A stretch of DNA of 25,026 bases from a virus. Below, one piece after another: positions 1 to 6,314 of this stretch (the stretch's first letter is position 1; each line of letters begins with the position of its first letter). The position numbers were made by a program, and so were the translations under genes. Under the pieces are notes generated by a model, which searched no databases, was not told the DNA's origin, and worked only from the letters and a program-made list of their open reading frames with translations. The stretch covers positions 852 through 25,877 of IMG/VR virus record IMGVR_UViG_3300037847_005585; one strand, 5' to 3'.

Positions 1-551
1 AAGTAATGAGAATGGACACAGCTTCAAGAATGCTTGTTGGAAAAACATCAAGTGGTTTAGGTGTTGAAGGTGTAGAATTTAATACAACAAGTCACTTCAC
101 TAACTTCACGAGAGAAAGAAATTCATCAGGTGGAACAATAGCGCAATTCAACAGAACTGGCTCAGAAGATGGGTCAGTCATCACTTTTTATAGAAATGGT
201 GGAAGTGAGGTTGGAAGCATATCTGTTACAAGTTCAGCAACGGCATTTAACACATCCTCTGATCATAGACTAAAAGAAAATATTAAGCCATTATCATCTG
301 CGCTTGATACAATATCTAAAATAAAACCAAGCACATTTAATTTTATAGATACACCAGATGAGAGTGTTGATGGTTTTATTGCACATGAACTTGCAGAAGT
401 TGTATCTTATGCCGTAAGTGGAGAAAAAGATGGGATTGATGAAAATGGCGAACCAATATATCAAGGTGTGGATCATAGCAAATTAGTACCTTTACTGGTA
501 GGAGCAATACAAGAACTTAAAGCTGAAATTGAACAACTAAAAAACAAATAA
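1..551 (+). CDS. Tail fibre, C-terminal end with S74 chaperone domain (5' partial)
   Basis: C-terminal part of a tail fibre or tail spike that carries the intramolecular chaperone domain (peptidase S74). That domain trimerises the fibre and usually cleaves itself off. The reading frame is open to the left edge, and the first ATG (position 6) lies inside a typical fibre repeat (MRMDTASRMLVGKTSSG), so the true start is outside the window. The S74 domain begins near position 265 with SDHRLKENI, where the Ser is the expected cleavage residue. It continues through FNFID, GFIAHEL and VDHSKLVPLL and ends in a coiled coil (IQELKAEIEQL). The domain assignment is well supported. The rest of the fibre and its receptor cannot be seen here. 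Confidence 0.9.
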   Translation, partial: VMRMDTASRMLVGKTSSGLGVEGVEFNTTSHFTNFTRERNSSGGTIAQFNRTGSEDGSVITFYRNGGSEVGSISVTSSATAFNTSSDHRLKENIKPLSSALDTISKIKPSTFNFIDTPDESVDGFIAHELAEVVSYAVSGEKDGIDENGEPIYQGVDHSKLVPLLVGAIQELKAEIEQLKNK

Positions 552-555
552 AATT

Positions 556-849
556 ATGAATTGGAAAATAAACACATTAGAATATACCAACGATGATGAC
601 AAAGGTGTTGTTGTAGCCCATTGGGACTGTGGCAAAACTGATGGTGACTTCTCAGGAAGGTGCTATGGCGCTGAAGGGTTCACGCCAGACCCATCATCTA
701 AAGATTATGTAGCATATGAAGACTTGACTGAGGAAATTGTTCTTGGTTGGCTTTATGAGATAATCGACAAAGATGCTATAGAAGCAAGTGTTCAGGCACA
801 GATTGACCAGCAAAAAAATCCAGCTATCCTGAAAGGATTGGCTTGGTAA
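556..849 (+). CDS. Small conserved phage protein, DUF7936-like, next to tail fibre
   Basis: 97 aa protein starting 4 bases after the tail fibre stop. It matches from memory a family common in cyanophages and other marine phages (I believe DUF7936). Recognisable features are an N-terminal MNWKINTLEY strand, an AHWDC segment, a G-D-F-S-G-R-C-YG segment, then LTEE-VLGWLYE and a C-terminal helix ending QIDQQKNP...GLAW. No catalytic motif is visible and the function is unknown. Its usual place beside tail fibre genes suggests a virion or fibre-assembly role, but that is inference. The gene is tightly packed with its neighbours and probably shares their mRNA. Confidence 0.75.
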   Translation: MNWKINTLEYTNDDDKGVVVAHWDCGKTDGDFSGRCYGAEGFTPDPSSKDYVAYEDLTEEIVLGWLYEIIDKDAIEASVQAQIDQQKNPAILKGLAW

Positions 850-875
850 CAACAATAATTTAAGCGAGTAAAATT

Positions 876-1034
876 ATGACAGCAGAAGAAAGACTACAAG
901 AGTTGCAAAACTTTGAATCACAACTTGTGATGCAACTACACGAAACACAGTATATGATTAAAGGTTATCAAAACGCACTAGAAAATGATAATGAAACAAA
1001 AACTGACGAAGAGTCAGCAGACAAAGCTGAGTAG
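876..1034 (+). CDS. Small coiled-coil phage protein (52 aa)
   Basis: A 52 aa protein, MTAEERLQELQNFESQL to ...EESADKAE, predicted to be almost entirely one helix with heptad-like Leu/Gln spacing and an acidic tail. Short proteins starting MTAEERL-ELQ are common next to tail fibre genes in marine phages. The function is unknown. The start has a GCGAG stretch about 9 bases upstream. Its last 44 bases overlap the next gene in another frame, so the two are probably translated from one mRNA. The real gene status rests on the family resemblance and on the tight packing. Confidence 0.65.
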   Translation: MTAEERLQELQNFESQLVMQLHETQYMIKGYQNALENDNETKTDEESADKAE

Positions 1035-1146
1035 ACACTCAGTTCATCACACAAAAGCACACATGGACTTTATGCGCAGAAGGATGCTCATGGGAGACTC
1101 TTTTGCTGAAGCCCATAGAAAAGCACAACAAAAAATAGGTAAATAA
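991..1146 (+). CDS. Small basic His-rich phage protein, overlapping gene
   Basis: A 51 aa basic protein whose ATG lies inside the previous gene (44-base overlap, different frame). The pattern is recognisable: KLTKSQQTKLSRHSVHHTK, then an HMxxMRRRM stretch, then GDSFAEAHRKAQQKIGK. I recall equivalent proteins of the same length (KLSKAQ..LKxHxxHHTxKHM..MRKLM..G.SF..AH..A...VGK) in marine phages, which argues that this overlapping frame is real. The repeated His and Arg/Lys residues suggest nucleic acid or metal binding, but the role is unknown. An internal ATG at 1063 could give a shorter product, but the conserved N-terminal half favours the upstream start. Confidence 0.7.
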   Translation: MKQKLTKSQQTKLSRHSVHHTKAHMDFMRRRMLMGDSFAEAHRKAQQKIGK

Positions 1147-1148
1147 TT

Positions 1149-1274
1149 ATGTATCACGGATCACACGGCAAAAAAGACAAGAAAGGTAAAAAGAAGAAAG
1201 ATATGATGGGCGCAAAAAATGGAAGAGTGATCGCTAGAAACATGAAGAAAACTGGCCGAAGCAAAAAAGGCTAA
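1149..1274 (+). CDS. Very small Lys-rich protein (41 aa)
   Basis: A 41 aa protein that is very rich in lysine (MYHGSHGKKDKKGKKKKD) and ends RNMKKTGRSKKG. It starts 2 bases after the stop of the previous gene. Tiny basic proteins of this kind (MxYGxxGKK... type) are common in marine phages near structural genes, and their function is unknown. It could bind DNA or be a minor virion component. The stop overlaps by three bases the stop codon of the convergent minus-strand gene, and no clear terminator is visible at this junction. Confidence 0.6.
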   Translation: MYHGSHGKKDKKGKKKKDMMGAKNGRVIARNMKKTGRSKKG

Positions 1275-1426
1275 TTTTTTTCACGATCTTGAGATCCTGT
1301 TAGGTATCCCTTTTCGAAAACATCTTTTATATAATCTTCTGATACCTGTATACGTACACAGATACCAGCAAGAAATCCTATAAAGGCCATTGTTAGCGAA
1401 AACATCAAAATAATTATACCCTCCAA
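1271..1426 (-). CDS. Small membrane protein (51 aa), TTG start proposed
   Basis: A short protein with one strong N-terminal membrane segment (EGIIILMFSLTMAFIGFLAG, about residues 2-21) followed by a charged tail (VSEDYIKDVFEKGYLTGSQDREKN). Two starts are possible. TTG at 1426 has GAGGGG 8 bases upstream; ATG at 1405 has GGAGGG 13 bases upstream. I prefer TTG because it gives the better Shine-Dalgarno spacing and completes the membrane segment. The gene lies last in the minus-strand cluster, behind the endolysin and the DnaA-like gene, so a lysis role (holin or inner spanin type) is conceivable but not shown. The family is not recognised. Confidence 0.5.
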   Translation of the reverse strand: MEGIIILMFSLTMAFIGFLAGICVRIQVSEDYIKDVFEKGYLTGSQDREKN

Positions 1427-1462
1427 AAAAAACACCCCTCAAATTTTAGTTGTAACAAGCGA

Positions 1463-1753
1463 TCATGCACTGTATGATGCTTTACTATTAATAAGCAGTA
1501 AATTCGCTCTATTAAGCATTATGGCGCTATTGGAGCGCTTGCCGCTTAAATGGTAATTTACAGTGGTATGATCCTTGTAATTTAACAATTTTCCTATTTT
1601 TTGCTGATTAAATCCTAATCTGTACATTAAAATACAGCAAATTTGTCTGGCATCAACCAGATTTTTTTTTCTTCGTTTGCTTAATAAATCATCAACAGAT
1701 ATGTTACATGATTTGCAAACCATTTCTATTATTTGATTACTGTCTTGTGTCAT
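1463..1753 (-). CDS. DnaA domain IV-like DNA-binding protein
   Basis: A 96 aa protein that is essentially the C-terminal DnaA-box-binding domain of the bacterial initiator DnaA, without the AAA+ ATPase. It has the basic lead (KRRKKNLVDARQICCILMYR, residues 26-45), a helix-turn-helix (QQKIGKLL), and the DnaA signature DHTTVNYH (residues 61-68, GRDHTTVLHA in bacteria). The start at 1753 is chosen because GAGGAG lies about 11 bases upstream. A longer upstream frame would run into the peptidase gene. Only 1 base separates it from the peptidase stop at 1755. It could bind DnaA boxes to recruit or block host DnaA, or act as a transcription regulator. Two perfect boxes occur in this window (6772, 11287). 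Confidence 0.8.
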   Translation of the reverse strand: MTQDSNQIIEMVCKSCNISVDDLLSKRRKKNLVDARQICCILMYRLGFNQQKIGKLLNYKDHTTVNYHLSGKRSNSAIMLNRANLLLINSKASYSA

Positions 1754-1754
1754 A

Positions 1755-2171
1755 TTATCTTCTTTCTCCTCTATATTGCCATGTTCCATTTTCGTCTGCT
1801 TCAAATTCATGGTATCGATCACCTTTGTGATCACAATGTATAAATCCTTTGTCAGGGTAGTAACATATACGTTTATATTCAGATGATCTTAGTTCCTCAA
1901 GGAGGAGTTCCATGTTTTCACACGTGTAATCAACTGCCCCAAGGCCACTAAATGTATGCTCACTATCACCGCTCCTACCATGTGAGAGTTCCCAATCTTT
2001 AGATCTATAACCACTATTTTCTGAGACTGATATAGGTTGTTGTATTTTGTGTCTTATTTGATTGATTATAGGTTTATGATATTTCTCTATCTTATCTACT
2101 ACATGTATTGGTACGCTTGACATAACTCTGTCAACAAGAAATTCTTTAATGCTAAAATAATCGAAGTACAT
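1755..2171 (-). CDS. M15-family peptidase, probable endolysin
   Basis: 138 aa zinc peptidase of the D-Ala-D-Ala carboxypeptidase/endopeptidase M15 type, expected to cut peptidoglycan cross-links at lysis. Zinc-site motifs are visible: SEHTFSGLGAVDY (His72, Asp81) and GFIHCDHKG (His112, Asp114), in the order and spacing expected for M15. The His-to-Asp gap in the first motif is two residues longer than the standard S-x-H-x2-G-x-A-x-D. No signal peptide is seen. The N-terminus YFSIKEFL fits a start at 2171. A longer frame up to 2231 would run through the hairpin and promoter region and is less likely. It lies just downstream of the candidate promoter at 2197-2225. Confidence 0.8.
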   Translation of the reverse strand: MYFDYFSIKEFLVDRVMSSVPIHVVDKIEKYHKPIINQIRHKIQQPISVSENSGYRSKDWELSHGRSGDSEHTFSGLGAVDYTCENMELLLEELRSSEYKRICYYPDKGFIHCDHKGDRYHEFEADENGTWQYRGERR

Positions 2172-2196
2172 AATATTATTATTGGTTAAAAAATAT

Positions 2197-2225
2197 AATC
2201 TATGTATTGTTATTTGTTTTTTCAA
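2197..2225 (-). promoter_or_regulatory. Candidate sigma70-like promoter for the lysis cluster
   Basis: On the minus strand TTGAAA (2220-2225) is followed by exactly 17 bases and TAGATT (2197-2202). A start near 2190 would give a leader of about 20 bases before the peptidase ATG at 2171. It sits directly downstream of a terminator, where a new promoter would be needed. The same arrangement (TTGAAG, 17 bases, TAGATT) occurs on the plus strand at 6315-6343. In AT-rich DNA such matches can arise by chance. Confidence 0.4.
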
Positions 2226-2230
2226 TACCA

Positions 2231-2261
2231 AAAGAGGGGAGGCTCGCCAGTTCCCCCCTTT
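2231..2261 (-). other. GC-rich hairpin in the leader region of the lysis cluster
   Basis: AAAGAGGGGA (2231-2240) can pair with TCCCCCCTTT (2252-2261), with one mismatch and an 11-base loop. On the minus strand the stem is followed by TTTTGG, so it may be a weak terminator or attenuator. Between it and the strong terminator at 2287-2318 lies a perfect palindrome, TCAGGA-TAT-TCCTGA (2273-2287). The cluster stands out in an otherwise AT-rich stretch. Confidence 0.5.
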
Positions 2262-2286
2262 CAGTTTGTGAGTCAGGATATTCCTG

Positions 2287-2318
2287 AAAAAGGATGGAGG
2301 CTTTCACACCTACCATCC
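2287..2318 (-). terminator. Intrinsic terminator on the minus strand
   Basis: Read on the minus strand, GGATGG, a bulged T and AGG pair with CCT-CCATCC around an 8-base loop, followed directly by a run of five T. This is a standard rho-independent terminator. It lies downstream of the replication and recombination genes (2391-6295) and upstream of the peptidase gene, so it would end or attenuate early transcription and separate it from the lysis genes. Confidence 0.7.
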
Positions 2319-2390
2319 ATACAATAACATGATACATTAGATTAACTAAATTTCTCGTATATGTATTGTGCCATTTTATCTCCACCAAAA

Positions 2391-2699
2391 TCAAAAGAGA
2401 GCCGCCTCAGTTGGCATGTCCTCCCTTCTCGGTCTGTTTACAGGAGTTCCTTCTTGTAACTCTTTCTGAGTAAAAACCCCTCCATCTTTCCAGTAGCACT
2501 TTCCATTAGCCACCCAAAATCTATCTTTTTTTGCAGCTTTTTGCTCATCAGTCTGCTTGACCCAAGCGCTTAAATTATTTCCATATGGATCTAATTCATC
2601 TTTTACCTGTATCGTCAAGGATATACCCTTAACTTTGGGATCGGCCTGTTGCTTAGCTTTTACGCCTGCAACAAGTTGTTCTAATGTTTCTAACTTCAT
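2391..2699 (-). CDS. Conserved hypothetical protein in replication cluster
   Basis: 102 aa protein, start taken at MKLETLEQLVAGVKAKQQ. The frame extends 7 codons further upstream, but this start gives a natural N-terminal helix. A basic and aromatic central part follows (NNLSAWVKQTDEQKAAKKD, RFWVANGKCYWKDGG), and the C-terminus is acidic and hydrophobic (PTEAALF). I recall similar proteins in marine phages but no function. The beta-rich middle with the aromatic residues and an acidic-hydrophobic tail loosely recalls small single-strand DNA-binding proteins, a guess suggested by its place next to the helicase. No catalytic motif is seen. Transcription probably ends at the terminator at 2287-2318. 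Confidence 0.6.
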   Translation of the reverse strand: MKLETLEQLVAGVKAKQQADPKVKGISLTIQVKDELDPYGNNLSAWVKQTDEQKAAKKDRFWVANGKCYWKDGGVFTQKELQEGTPVNRPRREDMPTEAALF

Positions 2700-2789
2700 A
2701 TATGCTTCACAGTATATCATAAGAATGTATTTTTAGTTTATGTTTGAATGATATATATATAATATACGCTCAAAGAGCATCTTGCGCAA

Positions 2790-4025
2790 CTAAAACGGTT
2801 TTTTAGCTACTTCAAGTCCTTTATCTGTAATGTGTTCCAAGTGAATCCTTTGATGGCTTATAATCCCTCTTCTAGATTTTACAATTTTTGCAAATACGCT
2901 ATTATAAGTATACGTATCCATATCACGCCATCCCTTGACCTTTTTAGACACCCCATCAAAAGAGACAAGACTGGGGATCATGCTTGGTCTAAATATTGAG
3001 GTCATACAATGCGCTACATTTTTTATTACTTGCGCCCATTGCGCATCTTTATATCTTGGCTCTAATTGCCACCCATGGCGCACATGGTCGTTAATCGTGA
3101 CTTGGCTAGGAACCAAAAGTAAAACGTTCAATTCTTTTGCGATCTGTTTAAGTATTTTTGTTACATAATTTAGTTCCAAGGTTCTAGAATTGAATCGACC
3201 TTTTGCGTAAACCTCTTGTATGTAATCAATGACAACAAAATCCAAGCCATTTTCTTGCTTTATTTTTCTACAACATCTTTTTATTTCATCTATGTCATCA
3301 ACGCTATCTACGATTAGCATATTATCACAATACTCTAATGTATTAGCCGCTAATTGAGATGCCGTATTCACATCATAATCTTCCATCTGAAACCATAAAC
3401 CCTTATATCCAGCCTCCAACAATTTTACGGATATAAAATTACAAAATTGAGTTTTACCATGTCCAGAGTCTGCTAAAACCACATTTATGTCGCCTTTGTG
3501 CATTCCAACATTTTCATACAAAATATTATCAATTGTATTTATGTTAGTAAGCAGTTTTTCTTTTATTGGGTTCTCTTTTTCCCTGACAAATATTTCTGTT
3601 GGAGTCAGGGCGACAACATCGCTTGCATCGTCAGTCTGTTGTGATAACTTGTCGATCATCAATATTAGATCATCTGCAGTCACATCTTCAGACATAGACT
3701 TTTGGAACACCTCAGACACGGACCTTCTTAGCACCTTTTTATCTCGATCTTCTTTCAGTATATGAAGATAATCTTTGATCTGTGATTCGCTAACCAGAGC
3801 ATTCATCTGTAACTCTAGTAGTCTATCTTGAGTGTATAGATCTAACTTTGATGTTATTGTTGCTTCGTTAAAATTTACACCCTCTGAATGTTGCCTGCAA
3901 CACTCTAAATATAATGTTCTGTTATAATTAAAATAATCTGCATCACTTAGATCGAATATCAGGTTTCTATATTCTCTAGAAAACAGAAGTGTTCCCATTA
4001 AGGAATCTTCAAGTTCTATACTCAT
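2790..4025 (-). CDS. DnaB-type replicative helicase
   Basis: 411 aa RecA-fold helicase expected to unwind the fork as a hexamer. The N-terminal helical domain (residues 1-125) resembles DnaB-N (LEDSLMGTLLFSREY, DYFNYNRTLYLEC). The Walker A loop is ADSGHGKT (185-192), where the first Gly of the standard motif is Ala. The Walker B strand is FVVIDYIQ (263-270), and SQVT (about residues 307-310) may be the sensor region. The typical C-terminal motif before the end is weak, and at 411 aa the protein is slightly shorter than bacterial DnaB. Its start codon overlaps the stop of the winged-helix gene by 4 bases (ATGA), so translation is coupled. The gene sits with the exonuclease and annealing genes in one operon. 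Confidence 0.88.
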   Translation of the reverse strand: MSIELEDSLMGTLLFSREYRNLIFDLSDADYFNYNRTLYLECCRQHSEGVNFNEATITSKLDLYTQDRLLELQMNALVSESQIKDYLHILKEDRDKKVLRRSVSEVFQKSMSEDVTADDLILMIDKLSQQTDDASDVVALTPTEIFVREKENPIKEKLLTNINTIDNILYENVGMHKGDINVVLADSGHGKTQFCNFISVKLLEAGYKGLWFQMEDYDVNTASQLAANTLEYCDNMLIVDSVDDIDEIKRCCRKIKQENGLDFVVIDYIQEVYAKGRFNSRTLELNYVTKILKQIAKELNVLLLVPSQVTINDHVRHGWQLEPRYKDAQWAQVIKNVAHCMTSIFRPSMIPSLVSFDGVSKKVKGWRDMDTYTYNSVFAKIVKSRRGIISHQRIHLEHITDKGLEVAKKPF

Positions 4026-4264
4026 GTTATTTCTTTGTGTTTTGACCTGCCATATTCAGTTAATGTATAAATACTTGGCGAGGATGTAGTTGTTATTATA
4101 TTTGATTCAATAAGTGAACAAATGGTTGAAAATATGGACCAAAACTTATCTTTGCCATTATCAACGTTGACAACCTTTTCTATATCTTTAAAATATACCT
4201 TGTTAGGTGAGTTGTAGATTAATTTGATAATTTTTGCTTCGTTTGGTGTCATTGTTCTTCTCAT
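4022..4264 (-). CDS. Small winged-helix-like protein
   Basis: 80 aa protein that looks like a single winged helix: TPNEAKIIKLIYNSPNKVYF (helix 1 and turn), a recognition segment around FWSIFSTICSLIESNIITTT, and a wing ending in IYTLTEYGRSKHK. This resembles MarR-like or PadR-like mini-domains. The ATG follows directly on the stop of the nuclease gene, and a second ATG four codons later is also possible. Its end overlaps the helicase start by 4 bases. It may be a helicase loader or adaptor, or a regulator of the operon. No family is recognised with certainty. Confidence 0.6.
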   Translation of the reverse strand: MRRTMTPNEAKIIKLIYNSPNKVYFKDIEKVVNVDNGKDKFWSIFSTICSLIESNIITTTSSPSIYTLTEYGRSKHKEIT

Positions 4265-4666
4265 TTATTTTTTTCTTAGATCTGTTTTTGTTACTGTTCC
4301 AGACTTATTAAATCTATGAAATACCCAACCTCTACGATCATACCAAGTCATAGATAAAACACGAATATATCGACTTGCAAACTTCTTAGCAAAACGAATG
4401 TAATTTTTTCGTGTTGGCGGAGTGTTAGTCTTAACTTGTATCAAAAACAATTGTTTAGGACCAAGAGATATTAGATCAAAACCCTCAAATCGATATTGAT
4501 CTTTATGGTCGCAATCTTTTGTCCAGCATTTAGTGCAATATCCAGCAAAAAGATCTTTGTATTGTGTATATCTACCAGACATCTCTACTTCATCTACGAT
4601 CATACCTTGATCTTGAAGATAAGATATTGCCTTGTACACAGTTCTTTTTCCCTTTGCCTTACTCAT
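4265..4666 (-). CDS. PD-(D/E)XK-like nuclease with possible zinc knuckle
   Basis: 133 aa protein with the core of a restriction-endonuclease or resolvase-like fold: an N-terminal helix (KGKRTVYKAISYLQDQGM), then FEGFDLISLGPKQLFLIQVK, with Asp64 and Q77-V-K79 in the places of D and (D/E)-x-K. The usual acid is replaced by Gln, a variant known in some members of the superfamily, but activity is uncertain. Between the two parts lies CTKCWTKDCDH (C44, C47, C52, H54), which could bind zinc. The start at MSKAKG is preferred because GGGG lies about 10 bases upstream. That site is inside a terminator-like hairpin (4669-4703). A role in recombination or junction cutting fits the neighbouring ERF and exonuclease genes. 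Confidence 0.6.
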   Translation of the reverse strand: MSKAKGKRTVYKAISYLQDQGMIVDEVEMSGRYTQYKDLFAGYCTKCWTKDCDHKDQYRFEGFDLISLGPKQLFLIQVKTNTPPTRKNYIRFAKKFASRYIRVLSMTWYDRRGWVFHRFNKSGTVTKTDLRKK

Positions 4667-4668
4667 AT

Positions 4669-4703
4669 AAAAAACCCCTACCACCATTTAGATGGCAAGG
4701 GTT
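4669..4703 (-). terminator. Terminator-like hairpin that covers a ribosome binding site
   Basis: On the minus strand a 12-base-pair stem with three G-T pairs (4692-4703 with 4673-4684, 7-base loop) ends in a run of six T (4669-4674). It lies between the ERF gene and the nuclease gene. Its 3' arm holds the GGGG that would serve as ribosome binding site of the nuclease gene. It could therefore attenuate transcription, translation or both. Confidence 0.6.
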
Positions 4704-4720
4704 ACTTAACGGATGGATAT

Positions 4721-5188
4721 CTAAAATGGGGCGCTATCGTATGCTAAGCTATTGTTTTTTGCAGACGATCTTGGATGATTTACATGTCTGTGATCAACAC
4801 TATCAGCATCTTTCGAGTCGTCAAGTAAAAGCAATCCTGCGAGAGCATATTTTCTAGCGTAGCTTGAACATGTTCCAGTTAGTTGCATTAGGTCCATGCC
4901 TTTTTTTGACTCAGGCTCTCTTGCTAAAGCAGAACCTGTGATGACTTGGCCATTCTTTTCGAAAGTAACAATTGATCTGATATAAACCCTGTCACCATGG
5001 GACACGATTTCATCATCTAGTTTTAGAGTTACATCATATTTAGCAAGTAATGGTTTTACTGCCTCAAGAATATCATCTAAGTTTCTATACTCATAATTAG
5101 AAAACTTATTGACTCTATTCTTTGGAACATTCAGTTCATTCTGAATCTTTGTAAGTATTTGTTGTATTGTTTTTGTCGTTTTGCTCAT
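4721..5188 (-). CDS. erf: ERF-family single-strand annealing protein
   Basis: 155 aa recombinase of the ERF family, which anneals complementary single strands during phage recombination and genome end repair. The family hallmarks are visible: an N-terminal helix (TIQQILTKIQNELNVPKNR), then FSNYEYRNLDDILEAVKPLL, the beta-rich middle with VTFEKNGQVITGSALA, and LTGTCSSYARKYALAGLLLL followed by acidic DDSKDAD. It is shorter than P22 Erf (about 200 aa), with a reduced C-terminal domain but the terminal SAPF that is common in SSB-interacting tails. Its start overlaps the exonuclease stop by 4 bases, so both proteins are translated together as an exonuclease-annealase pair. Confidence 0.88.
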   Translation of the reverse strand: MSKTTKTIQQILTKIQNELNVPKNRVNKFSNYEYRNLDDILEAVKPLLAKYDVTLKLDDEIVSHGDRVYIRSIVTFEKNGQVITGSALAREPESKKGMDLMQLTGTCSSYARKYALAGLLLLDDSKDADSVDHRHVNHPRSSAKNNSLAYDSAPF

Positions 5189-6036
5189 AATTCTGTTATT
5201 GTGTTCATGTTTGTAATCCCAGTATTTGCAGTCCTAGGATCTTTTACCCAATCCATGATCTGGATCAGAGTGTTTGTCATGTCATTGCACGCCTTTGAAT
5301 ATGTTTCTTCACTAAGCGTGTATACGGCACTATTATATGGATACTCTTTCTCAATTGCAACAAAATAAAAATCTGTAAAATCAAGACCTAGTACCATGCA
5401 ATAAAATGCTGCTTGTATATCATATCTATATCGAAAAAAATCTGAACGAAAAGATGCTGCACTCGCATCCTTACATGATTTCCAATCAATGATGGCCAAG
5501 GGGTTTTCTTCCTTGACAAACATCTTGTCAGGCCTAACACGAAATTTCAATGGATAAAACTTTCCATATTCAGATCCTTTGAAGAATGAATATTCATCCC
5601 ATATCGCATCATAATCATACATCTTTGGTATAGACTGTACTGCTGGGTTCTTAATGACACTATTATACATGTTTTGGATTTTTTCAACATCATCAAGTGA
5701 CAATATGGTTTGATCAGCCTCAACCGCCTTCTCAAATTCTTTTCTATATGTTTTGTAATCCTTAGTCATGGTTGGTGCGATCAAATCTGGTCTAGCCTCC
5801 ATAATGTCTGCTATAATTTTCGTGTCATCAAAGGTTACAAACCTACTATGGAACTCGGTTCGATCCTCAAAATATGTATGCATAGCATCACCAAAGATTA
5901 AGGCTTGACTTGGCTCTGTTGGCAACAAGGCCCTCGCAATAGAGTGCTTTTGAACATTTTTTACGAAACTAGATGATATATAATCAGTCCCATGTTCGTG
6001 ATATTTTTTATTCGACAAGTTGCTGAATGTTTGCAT
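5185..6036 (-). CDS. RecE-like PD-(D/E)XK exonuclease
   Basis: 283 aa nuclease that resembles the RecE/exonuclease VIII catalytic domain and Cas4-like phage exonucleases. It would resect double-stranded ends to feed the ERF protein. Motifs in order: YISSSFVKNVQKHSIARALL (residues 19-38, S-x-S-L-K like), FGDAMH (48-53), FRVRPDKM (Asp170), AIIDWKS (Asp184-x-Lys186) and YDIQAAFY (Gln208, Tyr212). The start at 6036 has AAGGAG 8 bases upstream. The gene overlaps the preceding gene by 29 bases and its stop overlaps ERF by 4. No ATPase domain is present. The family is clear; the exact specificity (dsDNA 5'-3') is by analogy. Confidence 0.85.
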   Translation of the reverse strand: MQTFSNLSNKKYHEHGTDYISSSFVKNVQKHSIARALLPTEPSQALIFGDAMHTYFEDRTEFHSRFVTFDDTKIIADIMEARPDLIAPTMTKDYKTYRKEFEKAVEADQTILSLDDVEKIQNMYNSVIKNPAVQSIPKMYDYDAIWDEYSFFKGSEYGKFYPLKFRVRPDKMFVKEENPLAIIDWKSCKDASAASFRSDFFRYRYDIQAAFYCMVLGLDFTDFYFVAIEKEYPYNSAVYTLSEETYSKACNDMTNTLIQIMDWVKDPRTANTGITNMNTITEL

Positions 6037-6295
6037 TTGGATACTCCTTTGGAAAGTTTTTTTTGCAAAGTATTGGTTGTTGAAATGATCCTATCATTTT
6101 TTCTATAATAAATATAAGTTCTTCCATATCATCTGACACCATTACCACAGGTGCTTTGTTGTAATCAATTGGTATATCTTGACTGTCATCATAAAAGGTT
6201 TCGTGTACGGAAAAAACTGGCCCTCCATCAATATTTTTTTCTGCGAATAGTCTGAAGTTCCAATGTCCATCATATCTTGGATCGTTTTCTATCAT
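6008..6295 (-). CDS. Small phage protein with WNFR...SVHETFYDD motif
   Basis: 95 aa protein of a small family often seen in phage early regions: HWNFRLFAEK, VFSVHETFYDDSQD, and a C-terminal helix (DDMEELIFIIEKMIG) followed by a basic region. In homologues the core reads YAIHEVYYD. The function is unknown; it may be a small regulator or inhibitor. It is the first gene of the minus-strand cluster. The upstream DNA (6296-6373) faces the divergent gene at 6374 and must hold promoters for both. Its 3' end overlaps the exonuclease start by 29 bases. Confidence 0.6.
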   Translation of the reverse strand: MIENDPRYDGHWNFRLFAEKNIDGGPVFSVHETFYDDSQDIPIDYNKAPVVMVSDDMEELIFIIEKMIGSFQQPILCKKNFPKEYPNANIQQLVE

Positions 6296-6314
6296 ATATA
6301 AATTTTTATGTGTG

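Noticed and set aside
2200-2394. 64-codon minus-strand frame between the small unknown gene and the endolysin
   Set aside because: It runs through the terminator, the palindrome and the hairpin at 2231-2318, has odd composition and resembles no family. The structured non-coding reading explains the region better.
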